Positions 36,382-47,653 of a DNA stretch of 64,000 nucleotides are shown here, piece after piece. This DNA is from Austropuccinia psidii. Lineage: Eukaryota; Basidiomycota; Pucciniomycetes; Pucciniales; Sphaerophragmiaceae. Each line of letters begins with the position of its first letter. The first letter of the stretch is position 1. A program made the translations under genes and the position numbers. Location: NCBI GenBank assembly GCA_023105745.1, contig JALGQZ010000004.1:66580612-66644611 (forward strand). The letters run 5' to 3'. The notes below the pieces were generated by a model. It made no database searches and was not told the DNA's origin. It saw only the letters and a program-made list of their open reading frames with translations.

Positions 36382-37628
36382 ATGCCAAAAGCATCGCAAA
36401 GGCTACCTTTACTTCAGACATTCAACTCACTGCAGTTCATCAATGCTCTCAACTCTGATAGTGATTCTGATATCCAGGAAGATATAATCCTATTAGATAT
36501 GATGCCATCACAAAGATACATCAATCCTCATAGAAGATATCCATCACATTACATGTATACAATGAATGATTTGCAAACATTATCATCTGAAAAGTTTCAA
36601 CAGCTATGTAGGACCACACATGAATCATTTGAGAAATTGGTTGCACAAATTCAAGATGATGAAACCCTTCAGAACTCATCACAAAACAAACAACACAATC
36701 CTACCATCCAACTGGCTGTGGCACTATCAAGGCTAGGATAAAATGGCAATGGGGCTGCTTTGGGAAGGATTGGAATGTTATTTGGAATTAGCCATGGGGC
36801 TATTGTCTTGTACACTCCAAGAGTGATCCAGATATTAATGAAGTTGAAGTGAAAAGTGATTGTGTGGCCAGCAATAGAACAACAAAGAGAGATGTCTCAA
36901 GTAATTCAGGCAGAAGGCTTCCCCGGGTGCATTGGGTTTATTGATGGGAGTCTCATACCATTATTACAACGTCCCCCCAATGATGGTGAAGCCTATTTTT
37001 ATCACAAAAAGAGGTAATCTGTTGAATTTTTATTCTTTATTTCATTTTTACTTATTGTTTACAATCAAGGTATTTTATGTCAATACAATTGGTTTGCAAT
37101 ATAAACAAACAGTTCACTGCTCTACATGTTTGTTGTACTGGGTCACTTCATGATTCAAATGTCTATCAACATATAAAAATAGCACAAACACCTTAAGATT
37201 TTTATGAAAAGGATCAGTACTTACTTTCAAATTTAGCATTTGCAAGCTCTTCTTGAGTTGTTCCAGCATATAAGGGAGTGGTAGCACAGAATGAAGCCAA
37301 TGGTTCTTTCAATTACTGTCTAGAAAAATCAAGGGTCAGAATCAAGAATGCCATTGAAATTTTGAAGGGGAGATGGTTTTCTCTAAGGGAAACTCAAAAT
37401 CAAATGAGGCATAATAATGAAATTGAATATTTTGTTAGTTGGATCATTTCTTGCACAATTTTATATAATATGTTACCACCAATTGGTGATGAATGGTTTG
37501 ATTTATATGAAGATGATGATCCACCACATGCAGAAAATCTATCCAATAATGACCTTGGGGAAGATGTGCTAAATATGTGTGAAAAAAATAAACCAATTAA
37601 CTTGGCATGGAAAGATGATCAATTATGA
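36382..37628 (+). pseudogene. PIF/Harbinger DDE transposase, degraded
   Basis: The frame starts MPKASQRLPL and continues through a helical N-terminal part with LQTLSSEKFQQLCR. It has stops at 36739-36741 and 36850-36852, then GFPGCIGFIDGSLIPL, which carries the first catalytic Asp of the DDE_4 family. A 56-bp intron (37014-37069) restores YHKKRYFMSIQLVCN and, further on, GSLHDSNVYQ with the second Asp. Two more stops follow (about 37193 and 37248), then VVPAYKGVVAQNEANGSFNY and EKSRVRIKNAIEILKGRW with the C-terminal Glu region, ending at 37628. Four stops mean it is inactive. It acts, or acted, on the inverted repeats at 25923 and 48702. Confidence 0.88.
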
Positions 37629-37656
37629 ATTTCATCAGGACCATTGATTTATGTAC

Positions 37657-37980
37657 TTAATTTAATGGCATACAATGGAGTGAACATGTCATTGGTAAAA
37701 TAAAGCTATTTACAATTAATATTTTTTTAGTTCTTTTTTGGTCCTGCGTATTTATTTTAAAGTACCCATTGACTTTTGAATTAATTTCAGTGGGGGTCAT
37801 TTTCAAGAAGTTGTCACCTACATTGAATAATTTATTGTTGATTTGAAAAGAACATCCAAAATGAGTTATTTTGTCATTATTACTCTGCTTGAATCCCTGT
37901 CTCAAATCCTTTCCAGTTGCATCAACAGGCTTCACCTTGTGTTGGTGCTCAGGAGCTCACCATTCCAAGGTGGGGGGTAC
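37657..37980 (-). other. Unrecognised minus-strand frame and flank
   Basis: A 92-codon frame (37657-37935) has normal amino-acid composition but no motif I recognise. It lies between the transposase and the F repeat. The plus strand just before the repeat, AAGGTGGGGGGTAC, looks like a polypurine tract, so this could instead be non-coding internal sequence of a truncated LTR element. Confidence 0.3.
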
Positions 37981-39480
37981 TGTCACAACCATGGAAATTA
38001 CCCTCCTGGACTCCATATGACAGATCAGTGCCATATCAATATTATGACAATTTGGCCATATCCATAATCACTGGCCAAATTGGCCCTCTCATCTTTTCTG
38101 GCCTTTTATGGTCATTTCACTCTTGGGGCCAACCTGGCCCCTTCACCATCATCAGGCCCTTCCTGGCCTTTCTCTGCTTTGGGGCAGTCTTTGGTATTTT
38201 CCAGTCAGCAGGGAAAGTACAGCCCAAGAGCCTGTATTTGGCTTTTTAAGCTTTAAATACAGTTTTGCGCACTTTGCACATTTTTGCTGTATTCAGCTGT
38301 ACATGCCATTTTCCCATGTATTATGGGAAATATGTCCAAAAGGCCATATCAGGCCTTTTGGGGCTTAATTTCCAGTCTTGCGCATTTTTGTGCACTTTGC
38401 ACAAATACAGTATTGAACCTGTATAAGCTGTATTTGGCCAGAAACCCAAAATTGGCCAATACACCCAGAAACACCTTCTCACCTCTGAAGTCACCCAAAA
38501 CCCAATTTTCACTCTCATCCTCCTGACTTCATTCACAAAGAACTTTGGCCACTTTCACCCTTCAGCAACTCAAATTGTCATAAATGGTGTTATACACCAT
38601 TCTGCACCTTTTTTCACCAGAAATTCAATAGTGTCAATATCAGAGGGGTAATTCAACATTCCATAAGTCATCAAAGTGTCATGTCATCCAGAGGACCCAT
38701 CCAGGCTCAAGTGCAGGTGTAATTTCTAAAAGACCAATGACGCCATTAGGAATTCATTGGTTATTCTCACTTCAAGTATTCCCTCCAAGGGAATATTTTC
38801 AATTCATTCCCAAGATGTATTCAAGTGGCAGTTCCAAACAAGTTTTCAAGTATCAATGCTCCATCAATCCAGCTTGGCAACCACATTCATTTCAATACAG
38901 TCTGGATTCATCAAGACCTGTATTTCAATCATACATCATGGGAAAATCATTCAACACAGTTCATTTCCCAATCTGGCAAGGTATACACTTCATCAAGCTT
39001 TCAATACAGCTTCAAGAATTCAATACAGACCAGCTGTCAGCCTGAAGGAGTCAAGATCTCAACTTTTCACATATACCAGCCTCCTTTGACCCTGGGGGTT
39101 TTTTTCCCCAGTTAATTAATATATTTTTATTTTATCTTATCTTTATTTATCTTATCATTTTTTTAAGTGAATACTGATATTATAAAGTCAGTCATTTAGC
39201 ACCTTTTCTCTTTTCTTTCTTTGCCTGTCAATGGATATTTGGTGGTCATATCCTTACTAATTCCATTGTTCATTTTGTCAGGTTGAAACAGTGATTAAGG
39301 ACTTACTTGGTTGGCTCTTTGGCCATTTGGCTTCTCATTTCTCTTATTGCATCTCATCTTTGTACTCGCATTCTCCTTAGAGAAATTCAATTCTTTATTC
39401 TTTTGGAGTCTTCCAAGTGAGTTCTCTGATTGCTGAGTGCCAGGCCACTCTTGTTTTTCTGTCCAAGAGCCCCTGTGACA
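37981..39480 (+). repeat. LTR-like repeat F
   Basis: Exactly 1500 bp beginning TGTCACAACC and ending CCCCTGTGACA, with TG/CA ends and a short inverted terminus. Its last ~450 bp match, inverted, the sequence at 62883-63333. It is preceded by a purine tract resembling that of element B. The flanks GGTAC and GTTTT do not match, so it is either a 3' LTR with lost partner or a rearranged solo LTR. Frames inside it are not convincing. Confidence 0.65.
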
Positions 39481-40061
39481 GTTTTTTTTGAATAATCTAA
39501 AAAAAAGGAGATTAAAGGGTGAGGGGTGAAAATAAAAAATAAAAAATTCAAGATTAAAAATAAAAAAATAAAAAATTCAAATTAAAAAAAAATAAATAAA
39601 AAAATAAAAAATAAAAGTTGAAAAAATTCAAAATAAAAATTAACAATTAAAAATTAAAAATAAGAAACATATAGAAAAACAAGCAATAATTCAAAAAATA
39701 AAAAAATGACATGAAATAAAATTTCAAAAAAAAGGAAAAAAGCAGCCATAAACTTGTATTTGGCAAAAAAACCAAAAGAAAGGAAATACAGAGGGAGCCT
39801 TCAATTTCAATTGGAAGAGGCTTGGCATAAAATCTTGATTCAAAACTTGCCCAAATTTTCAATTTTGTAATAAGTTGCAATTAAATTTCACAACATAAGA
39901 TCAATTGAAATTTGGTGCCCCAATTACGCATAAACATTGAATTTTCAATTTTGTAATAAATTTCAGTTAGATTTGACAACATAAGATCAATAATTACGCA
40001 TAAATATCAGTTTTATTTAACAAATCACCACATATAAAATGATCATATGATGTATACCTGA
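39481..40061. repeat. A-rich tract and a degenerate ~90-bp tandem repeat
   Basis: 39481-39780 is mostly AAAAAT-type simple sequence. At about 39855-40008 a block containing CAATTTTGTAATAA, ACAACATAAGATCAA and ATTACGCATAAA occurs twice in tandem with changes. No gene is seen. Confidence 0.6.
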
Positions 40062-40523
40062 TGTGTTATTTTTTATTGATTAATGTCAGAATGCATTCGA
40101 GCTCTGCAATTGGCCTGCTTGACAACAATGCCACTATAGTGAGATCCATCTGGCATTGCTTTTCCTTCAATTCCAATTCACAATTCCACTTTTCTTTTTT
40201 AAATTCATATTTCTTTGTGTGTTGCTTCTCCTCAAACTCCATTTGCTTTTGCAACTTGACTTCTTCAAACCATTGCTTTTCCATGTTGCACACTTTCTCT
40301 TCATTTCACCTCTCCCTGTCCCACTCCAAATGAGTATTTTCACTGGTTTCACGGGCTACAAATCATGCATTTTGTCAGTAGCATTGATCAGAGTAACCAT
40401 AAATCCAAAACATACCCTTTTTCTGTGATTCAAGCAAGTTTGCATATGTTGGTGCAAACATCTCCATCGGCCTTTTCCTAGAGCCACTCTTGTCATTCAA
40501 GCTGGGTTTCAATGCTTGATTAC

Positions 40524-42360
40524 TGTAAGGTGTGGATATGAAACTTTGATTAAAAATCAAGTACTTTTCCTGTCCTCAAAATTTGTATAAGGTAAAAATC
40601 AATTAAAAATAGTATGAAATATTATTTTTAAGAGAAAACACGCCAATTTTATTGTTTATAACTTTATTAGTATAAAACAATAATATTATAAAAATTTATT
40701 GTTTTACCAACAATAAAAATTTATCCAAAAAATACTCTACAAGAGATATTTTAAGGCTACAAAAGAAATTTCTTCAAGAGCAATTTCAATTGGAATTAAT
40801 TGAGCAAAGAACTGCAAGCAATTAATTAAAGAACAAAGTCTTTAAAAAGGATATTAAAGAGAAAACACGCCCAAAAGTGACCAGAGTGAATTTGGAAACA
40901 AAGTGACAAAGTTTACAGTGATGAAAGATGCTTTAATTCACTTTTGGGGTGGTTCAGGGGTAAAAATGATTATAAGAGTTACAAACAATGATTATAATGA
41001 TTTTTTCACGTGGTTAAAAGGATTAAAATGATTTAAAAGTGGTGGTTGGAATCTTTGATTGATTGGTTTAACAGTTTTAAACTAATTAATAAAAGGAAAA
41101 GATTCTAACATGAAGAGAAAAGTGGGGCAAAGAAGACATTCTTTTATAGCCATCAATTCTCTTGCTCCAAAAGTAAAATTTACTCTTGTCAGTCGTGAAA
41201 AACAGTCTGACAACAGAAAAGCCAATTATGGCATCATTGAACCCTGGTTTAGGCCAAAAAAGGCTGGTTTAAGCCATTTTTAGCCATTTTTAGCCATTTT
41301 AGACCCTTAAATCAGCCATTACTATAGCAATACCAGGCCTAGAGCCTTCAAAACACGTCAGAATGTGTGTCAGAGGCGTAGAAACCAGTTAAAACTGTTT
41401 TTATTATGATTGTTTTATCTTAAGGGTAGTTTTACCCTCTTGGCAACAGCTAAAACTACCCCAGTTGGTATCAAAACCTCATCATCAATTGAGTCCACAG
41501 ACCCTGTGACTCAATTCCAGGCCAAAAGTGATGAACTTTTGCGTGAATTTTGACATCCCACGCCTGTCAGCAAGGATTTTGGGGGTCTAGCTCCCCCTTA
41601 GAGCTGGAGTTCCTTTTCCCCCCCAAATTTAATCTTTCCAATTTATTTTTCCTTTAATTCCTCATCATGTATTGTACTTATAATTTACATATGTAATTCA
41701 ATTCAATTGTACAGTACAATACAGTAATAATTGACACCTCATATGTAAATCAAAGTTCACTTATGTAATACACGCGCACATTTTGACATTTCAATTGAAT
41801 TCAATTGAAAATACTTCAATTCCTCATAACTTCTAAACTAAATACAACACCTCAATTTTAACACAAGAATTGATGGTTAACACCACATGTGGTGTGAATT
41901 AAATTAAGGTTTTGAGGATTTTCAACTTTTGTATTGAAAATACTAAAAACTTAATTTAAGCTTATTTAGAGTTGAGTTACAAGAATTTCACTCAGAGGTG
42001 ACCCCACCTGATTTTTTATGAGGAATCCAATGGTGAAATAATTTTTATGTGTTTATTTATTGGATAAAAAGTTATAATAATTTTTATTTAACTTTTTTCC
42101 AAATTTTTTTAATTTTTCACAATTTTGTTAAAATTTCATTTTTACTTAATTTTTCCAAGTATAAATGTACTTTTATACTTACAAAATTTGATGTATTTTT
42201 TATTTTGAAATGGTAATTAATTTTTTATTTTTAATATAATTTTATATTTATATTTTGATTTTTATTTTAATAATATAAATAAATTTATTTTATATATATT
42301 AATATGTTATTTTTGTATTTGTGGTCTTTTGGGTATATGAAATTACCTCTAAGGCTCACA
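40524..42360 (-). repeat. 3' LTR of element D
   Basis: 1837 bp, TGTAAGGTGTGG...GCTCACA on the plus strand. It matches the solo LTR at 3737-5576 and the LTR at 45863-47653. A TATAAAAG box lies on the minus strand near 41144-41151. Confidence 0.95.
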
Positions 42361-42990
42361 TTCCCTCCCCCTAAAAAAAGAATATTACTTTGTAATATTG
42401 GGATTTCTAGTGTTTCTGAATTACCTGAAGAGTTTGGTAGCTTCTGGTATATCTTTTTCTTCTAACCATTCATCTTCACAAGTTGGGTCACTGTACCTAA
42501 CAAGGTATTCCCTTACTTTTTTTAGTTCTTAATTTCCTTTCTTTAGGAACTTTGGTAATTTTCTTAGTACCAGATGTCTCAATAGGAAAGTATCTGTCTT
42601 TGTCATTATGTAAATCTATCCCATACATGATTAAATAGTCATTTCCCAATAAAAATGGGTACTAGAGCAATTTTCCATAACAAATTCAACTGTGATTTTC
42701 AAATTCCCATTTATGTGTGGGAATATGACATTGGTCTCAAAGATTCCTAATGCTTTCATTGGGTTACTTGTACTGTTTGACTTTTATACCATCAAGTAGG
42801 TGAAATCTTCCTTTATCATATGATCCTTTCCATACTTCATCCAAGGCATGTATTAGAGAGTTGTTTTTACAGTCTTTGTTCACTAATTGGTATAAGATGC
42901 TACAATTGTTATCTTGAATGTAACTATTTCTGACCTCTTCAAGGAAGGTGGTGTTCAAGTCTGTAACACTTATTCCTTCTATTGGGATTT
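42361..42990 (-). pseudogene. Element D pol remnants in rearranged order
   Basis: Following gag on the minus strand come three pieces. First (about 42990-42787) the RNase H-integrase linker: IPIEGISVTDLNTTFLEEV to GRFHLLDGI. Second (about 42785-42575) the end of the protease domain: MKALGIFETNVIFPH, NDYLIMYGIDLHNDKDRYF, with a one-base frame change. Third (about 42572-42430) the chromodomain: TKKITKVPKERKLRTKK, a one-base shift, then REYLVRYSDPTCEDEW and a stop at LFR. In a normal element the protease comes before RT and RNase H, so the first two pieces are swapped. RT, most of RNase H and integrase are absent. Confidence 0.85.
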
Positions 42991-45324
42991 GGTTTTTATA
43001 AGTTGTGCCCCTTGAGCTTTTGATAAATCAAGTTGACTATTGCTCAATTGTGGCAAGTGGGAATAAGATTCCATGATGTCAAAGGTGGCATTGATATTTT
43101 CTATATCTTTTGAAGATTCAGAAAATATGGATGATTTATCATCCGAATTGTCTTCAATTATGTCATCTTTCTCAACATCAGGTCCCTTTTCAATATTAAT
43201 TTCATTGATTTTCCCCCTTTTTGGACATGTATTAGCTAAATGGGTGGTGCTTTGGCAAATATGGCACTTTTTAACTGTATCTGCAGATTTATACCCAACA
43301 TTATTAGAATTTTCTTTGGGGTTTTTGTCCACAGAATCTTTCCATGGTGTATTAAACCTTGATTCAAGATTCACCCTACTAGAACCAATTTTTGTTCTGG
43401 TGGTTACTTCTTCTAATATATTGATAATATCCTCTGCTGAAGATTGTTCAGTAGTCCTGCTTTTGACAGCATGCTCTAAGTCACCTCCACATTGTCTCAG
43501 AATTTTTCTATGGATCATAAATTCTGACATGTCAGGATATAATGCTGTTAATCTGTCCTTTTGTTGGCAAAACCATGGTAAAGCTTTGTCTTTATCAGCA
43601 TTAAATTTGGCAGATTCAAAGGCTATTTCAACTTTAAACCTCCAAGCATCATTTGCCCATTTGTTGATGATTTGGGTTTTCCACCAAGTCCAACTCTGGT
43701 GTCCATGTGCTTGTCTTATTTTGATGTACCATCTGTGAGCTGATCTGGTAAACAAGGTGTTAAACCTGGCTGTTACCAATCTGTCTGGTAATTCAAAATC
43801 CTCTTTGATCATGTCAATACCTCTAATGAATTCCATATGGTCATACTCCCCTTCACCATTGAAGTGAGGCCATTCTTTAAGTTTTGGAACTTCTTTCAAG
43901 AGTGCTTGGCCCATTGATGGTTCCAAGTTATGAAAAGAAGTGGATAATTCATTTTTTAATTGTGAATTATCAGGATCCAATACTTGTGGATTTGGAGTTC
44001 TTGTGCCCTCATTTTGATTTAGAGGTGTAGACATTCTTGGTAAGGTGTTCAGTATTTGTTCAATGTCATTCATTTTACTGTTGCTACACCTTTGGGAATT
44101 TCTGTATTCATGTTGGAAGCTTTGTATTAAATTTATTACTTCAATTTTATACATGTCTTCCTTATGTGTCAGTTCTTGCCATAACTCTGTCTGTCTTGTA
44201 TTATCAGCAGTGACTTGATTCAATTTCATTGATAATTTTGATACTTCTTCTTGTGAAGCATCAAAACACTTTTTCAAGGCAATGGTATATGTCTTTACTT
44301 CAGTAAATGAATTTGAAATGTCATCAAGGACTTTCTTGTTATCTGTTTTGATAGTATTTATGGCTTGTTTAATTCTTGTTTCAATCATGTCATCAATATT
44401 GAATTTAGAATATTTATCTGTTAATTCTTTAATAATGGCAGATTGTTCATTTATTTTAATGTTAGAAGAATTGTCATTATTAGAATTTTTAATTGTTCTT
44501 AAAACTTTTTCAAAACACATAAGTGTTTCATTAATTTGGCACAGACTCAGGTTGTTTGTTTTAATGTTGTTACAAATGGTGTCATTTTTATCAGAAAGAT
44601 GTTTTTTCACGTCATTTATAGCATTATACAACTCTGGGATGGAATCAAATATGTCAGAAATCATTTCTGGAACCTTAATCTGGCTTCCTCCTTCTTCTGT
44701 AATTCCATCATGGTTCTGGCCATCTGAAATACATTTTCCATGGCATCCTGCTGAATCTTTGGGATTCTGTACCCCTGGCTGTAAGGTTTTGGGGCTGGTG
44801 CCTTCCCTTTGCCCTTGTTTGGAGTTTGTGGCTGCTTTTTCACGTTGGAATTGCTGCTGCTGGCCACTGGGGCTGTTTTTGGCACTGATTTGGGTGGTGG
44901 AGGGTTGTTTTTCCTCCATTCTAGTGTCAAAAGCATCATGTTTTTCTTCTCCATCAATGGATGCCATCCATTGAGCAATTTGCAAGTGTTGGGATGGCCC
45001 AAGAATTTTCTTACTGTCAGGTAAGAATTCATGCAATTCTTCCACAGGTCTGCAAGGATCTGGTACTCCTTGAATTGAAGTGCATTGTTGTATGCACTGT
45101 GGCTGGCTTTGTATATGTCCACAGAGGCTTGTTGTGGCGGTGTCAGCTCTTTTTGAAGGTAAAATGGTATTATCAGCTTCAGAATGACCCATTTTAGTTG
45201 TTTGGAAGTCATCAACTGACCCTTTTCCTTCTGTACCTGGTTGGCCTCTGCCATAATCACGTCTATTACCTTTTTGGGAGCTGCTTGAGGGGTTGTAGCT
45301 GGCTCCTGACCTGGTTGAAGGCAT
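42979..45324 (-). CDS. Element D Gag frame (781 codons)
   Basis: The frame starts MPSTRSGASYNPSSSSQ, and its first ~220 residues overlap ORF1. It continues with a long Asn/Lys-rich coiled-coil section, a capsid-like region ([48 protein letters not shown]) and a CCHC zinc knuckle (CHICQSTTHLANTC). It ends KTKSQ at the deletion junction where the protease should start. There is no internal stop. The ATG lies in predicted intron 2, so it is used only on RNA that keeps the intron. The product could still form particles if translated, but there is no evidence that it is. Confidence 0.75.
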   Translation of the reverse strand: MPSTRSGASYNPSSSSQKGNRRDYGRGQPGTEGKGSVDDFQTTKMGHSEADNTILPSKRADTATTSLCGHIQSQPQCIQQCTSIQGVPDPCRPVEELHEFLPDSKKILGPSQHLQIAQWMASIDGEEKHDAFDTRMEEKQPSTTQISAKNSPSGQQQQFQREKAATNSKQGQREGTSPKTLQPGVQNPKDSAGCHGKCISDGQNHDGITEEGGSQIKVPEMISDIFDSIPELYNAINDVKKHLSDKNDTICNNIKTNNLSLCQINETLMCFEKVLRTIKNSNNDNSSNIKINEQSAIIKELTDKYSKFNIDDMIETRIKQAINTIKTDNKKVLDDISNSFTEVKTYTIALKKCFDASQEEVSKLSMKLNQVTADNTRQTELWQELTHKEDMYKIEVINLIQSFQHEYRNSQRCSNSKMNDIEQILNTLPRMSTPLNQNEGTRTPNPQVLDPDNSQLKNELSTSFHNLEPSMGQALLKEVPKLKEWPHFNGEGEYDHMEFIRGIDMIKEDFELPDRLVTARFNTLFTRSAHRWYIKIRQAHGHQSWTWWKTQIINKWANDAWRFKVEIAFESAKFNADKDKALPWFCQQKDRLTALYPDMSEFMIHRKILRQCGGDLEHAVKSRTTEQSSAEDIINILEEVTTRTKIGSSRVNLESRFNTPWKDSVDKNPKENSNNVGYKSADTVKKCHICQSTTHLANTCPKRGKINEINIEKGPDVEKDDIIEDNSDDKSSIFSESSKDIENINATFDIMESYSHLPQLSNSQLDLSKAQGAQLIKTKSQ

Positions 45325-45571
45325 AATTATGGTTAAAAAGGCTTAAAATAGTATTTTTACGTCAAAAACTTACTATTGGCCAAATCTTTAGCTTTCTGAA
45401 GGGTATTACTTATGTCCAAGTTAATTAATTCAGAAGATATTGGTTCAGGTTGGTTATTTTGAGTCACAATAACAGTACTATTATGATCAGAATTAACAGT
45501 ACTGGCAGGGATAATGCTGGTTACTGTTGAGGCTGTTTCAATGTTTTCTTGTCTTACCACGTTGTCAGACA
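44661..45571 (-). CDS. Element D ORF1: spliced overlapping frame
   Basis: Exon 1 (45571-45374, minus strand) follows TTTTAG, begins TG, reads SDNVVRQENIETAS onward, and ends in phase 1 at a perfect GTAAGT. A 63-bp intron ends at CCAG (45312-45311). Exon 2 continues without a stop from 45310 to TGA at 44661: SQEPATTPQAAPKKV, the ASVDIYK and NSYLTVRKFLG stretches, LLNGWHPL, a lysine/proline linker, [15 protein letters not shown] and MARTMMEL. This is the cleanest ORF1 in the window: both exons open, both sites canonical, phases agree. There is no ATG in exon 1, so an upstream exon ending in A is needed; TATAA|GTGAGG at 45649/45648 is a candidate. Function unknown. Confidence 0.6.
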
Positions 45572-45773
45572 CTAAAATTAATGAAAAAGCCAATTAATTA
45601 AGTAAAAAAAGATTATTTCAAAAAAAGAAATAAAAATTAAAGCCTCACTTATAATATGGAAAAAAAAATATTTTTTATTGATTTTTTGAATTATAAGTAT
45701 TTTTTATATGTTTTTTAAATTTTTCAATATAAGAAAAAGATTAAAAAAGAGTAAAAAAATATGTCACAGGTAA

Positions 45774-45870
45774 AATATCACGGCTGGGCCCCCAAATGTA
45801 AGGTGTAATATCACGGCTGGGCCCCCAAATGTAAGGTGTAATATCACGGCTGGGCCCCCAAATGTAAGGT
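45774..45870 (-). repeat. 33-bp triplication of primer site and LTR end in element D
   Basis: CACGGCTGGGCCCCCA followed by AATGTAAGGTGTAATAT occurs with a period of exactly 33 bp, the primer-site cores starting at 45779, 45812 and 45845. Each unit joins the last ~10-12 bp of the LTR (minus orientation) to a full primer binding site. Only the third copy adjoins the real LTR. Confidence 0.9.
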
Positions 45871-47653
45871 GTGGATATGAAACTTTGATTAAAAATCAAG
45901 TACTTTTCCTGTCCTCAAAATTTGTATAAGGTAAAAATCAATTAAAAATAGTATGAAATATTATTTTTAAGAGAAAACACGCCAATTTTATTGTTTTAAC
46001 AACAATAAAAATTTATCCAAAAAATACTCTACAAGAGATATTTTAAGGCTACAAAAGAAATTTCTTCAAGAGCAATTTCAATTGGAATTAATTGAGCAAA
46101 GAACTGCAAGCAATTAATTAAAGAACAAAGTCTTTAAAAAGGATATTAAAGAGAAAACACGCCCAAAAGTGACCAGAGTGAATTTGGAAACAAAGTGACA
46201 AAGTTTACAGTGATGAAAGATGCTTTAATTCACTTTTGGGGTGGTTCTGGGGTAAAAATGATTATAAGAGTTACAAACAATGATTATAATGATTTTTTCA
46301 CGTGGTTAAAAGGATTAAAATGATTTAAAAGTGGTGGTTGGAATCTTTGATTGATTGGTTTAACAGTTTTAAACTAATTAATAAAAGGAAAAGATTCTAA
46401 CATGAAGAGAAAAGTGGGGCAAAGAAGACATTCTTTTATAGCCATCAATTCTCTTGCTCCAAAAGTAAAATTTACTCTTGTCAGTCGTGAAAAACAGTCT
46501 GACAACAGAAAAGCCAATTATGGCATCATTGAACCCTGGTTTAGGCCAAAAAAGGCTGGTTTAAGCCATTTTTAGCCATTTTTAGCCATTTTAGACCCTT
46601 AAATCAGCCATTACTATAGCAATACCAGGCCTAGAGCCTTCAAAACACGTCAGAATGTGTGTCAGAGGTGTAGAAACCAGTTAAAACTGTTTTTATTATG
46701 ATTGTTTTATCTTAAGGGTAGTTTTACCCTCTTGGCAACAGCTAAAACTACCCCAGTTGGTATCAAAACCTCATCATCAATTGAGTCCACAGACCCTGTG
46801 ACTCAATTCCAGGCCAAAAGTGATGAACTTTTGCGTGAATTTTGACATCCCACGCCTGTCAGCAAGGATTTTGGGGGTCTAGCTCCCCCTTAGAGCTGGA
46901 GTTCCTTTTCCCCCCCAAATTTAATCTTTCCAATTTATTTTTCCTTTAATTCCTCATCATGTATTGTACTTATAATTTACATATGTAATTCAATTCAATT
47001 GTACAGTACAATACAGTAATAATTGACACCTCATATGTAAATCAAAGTTCACTTATGTAATACACGCGCACATTTTGACATTTCAATTGAATTCAATTGA
47101 AAATACTTCAATTCCTCATAACTTCTAAACTAAACACAACACCTCAATTTTAACACAAGAATTGATGGTTAACACCACATGTGGTGTGAATTAAATTAAG
47201 GTTTTGAGGATTTTCAACTTTTGTATTGAAAATACTAAAAACTTAATTTAAGCTTATTTAGAGTTGAGTTACAAGAATTTCACTCAGAGGTGACCCCACC
47301 TGATTTTTTATGAGGAATCCAATGGTGAAATAATTTTTATGTGTTTATTTATTGGATAAAAAGTTATAATAATTTTTATTTAACTTTTTTCCAAATTCTT
47401 TTAATTTTTCACAATTTTGTTAAAATTTCATTTTTACTTAATTTTTCCAAGTATAAATGTACTTTTATACTTACAAAATTTGATGTATTTTTTATTTTTA
47501 AATTGTAATTAATTTTTTATTTTTAATATAATTTTATATTTATATTTTGATTTTTTATTTTAATAATATAAATAAATTCATTTTATATATATTAATATGT
47601 TATTTTTGTATTTGTGGTCTTTTGGGTATATGAAATTACCTCTAAGGCTCACA
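45863..47653 (-). repeat. 5' LTR of element D
   Basis: 1791 bp, the partner of 40524-42360. It lacks about 45 bp present in the other LTR, just inside its start where ATTGTTTATAAC...TTATTGTTTTACC has collapsed between two ATTGTTT repeats. Otherwise the LTRs are almost identical. Confidence 0.94.

Larger units (their letters stand above)
40524..47653 (-). mobile_element. Element D: Ty3/gypsy element, pol deleted and scrambled
   Basis: The 7,130-bp element is flanked by ATTAC duplications at 40519-40523 and 47654-47658, with LTRs of 1837 and 1791 bp. Its interior is only 3.5 kb: an intact long gag frame and small pieces of pol in the wrong order. It has three primer binding sites in tandem. 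With LTRs, gag and leader kept and the enzymes gone, it is a non-autonomous derivative. Confidence 0.95.

Noticed and set aside
38737..39115. Overlapping 96-110 codon frames in the F repeat
   Set aside because: Three frames of similar length overlap in low-complexity sequence (CATTCAA/TTCAAG words), with no motif and no conservation I can see in the second F copy.
40061..40428. Plus-strand frames at 40061-40428
   Set aside because: They are antisense to the coiled-coil exon of the Harbinger partner gene, which has the coherent exon structure.
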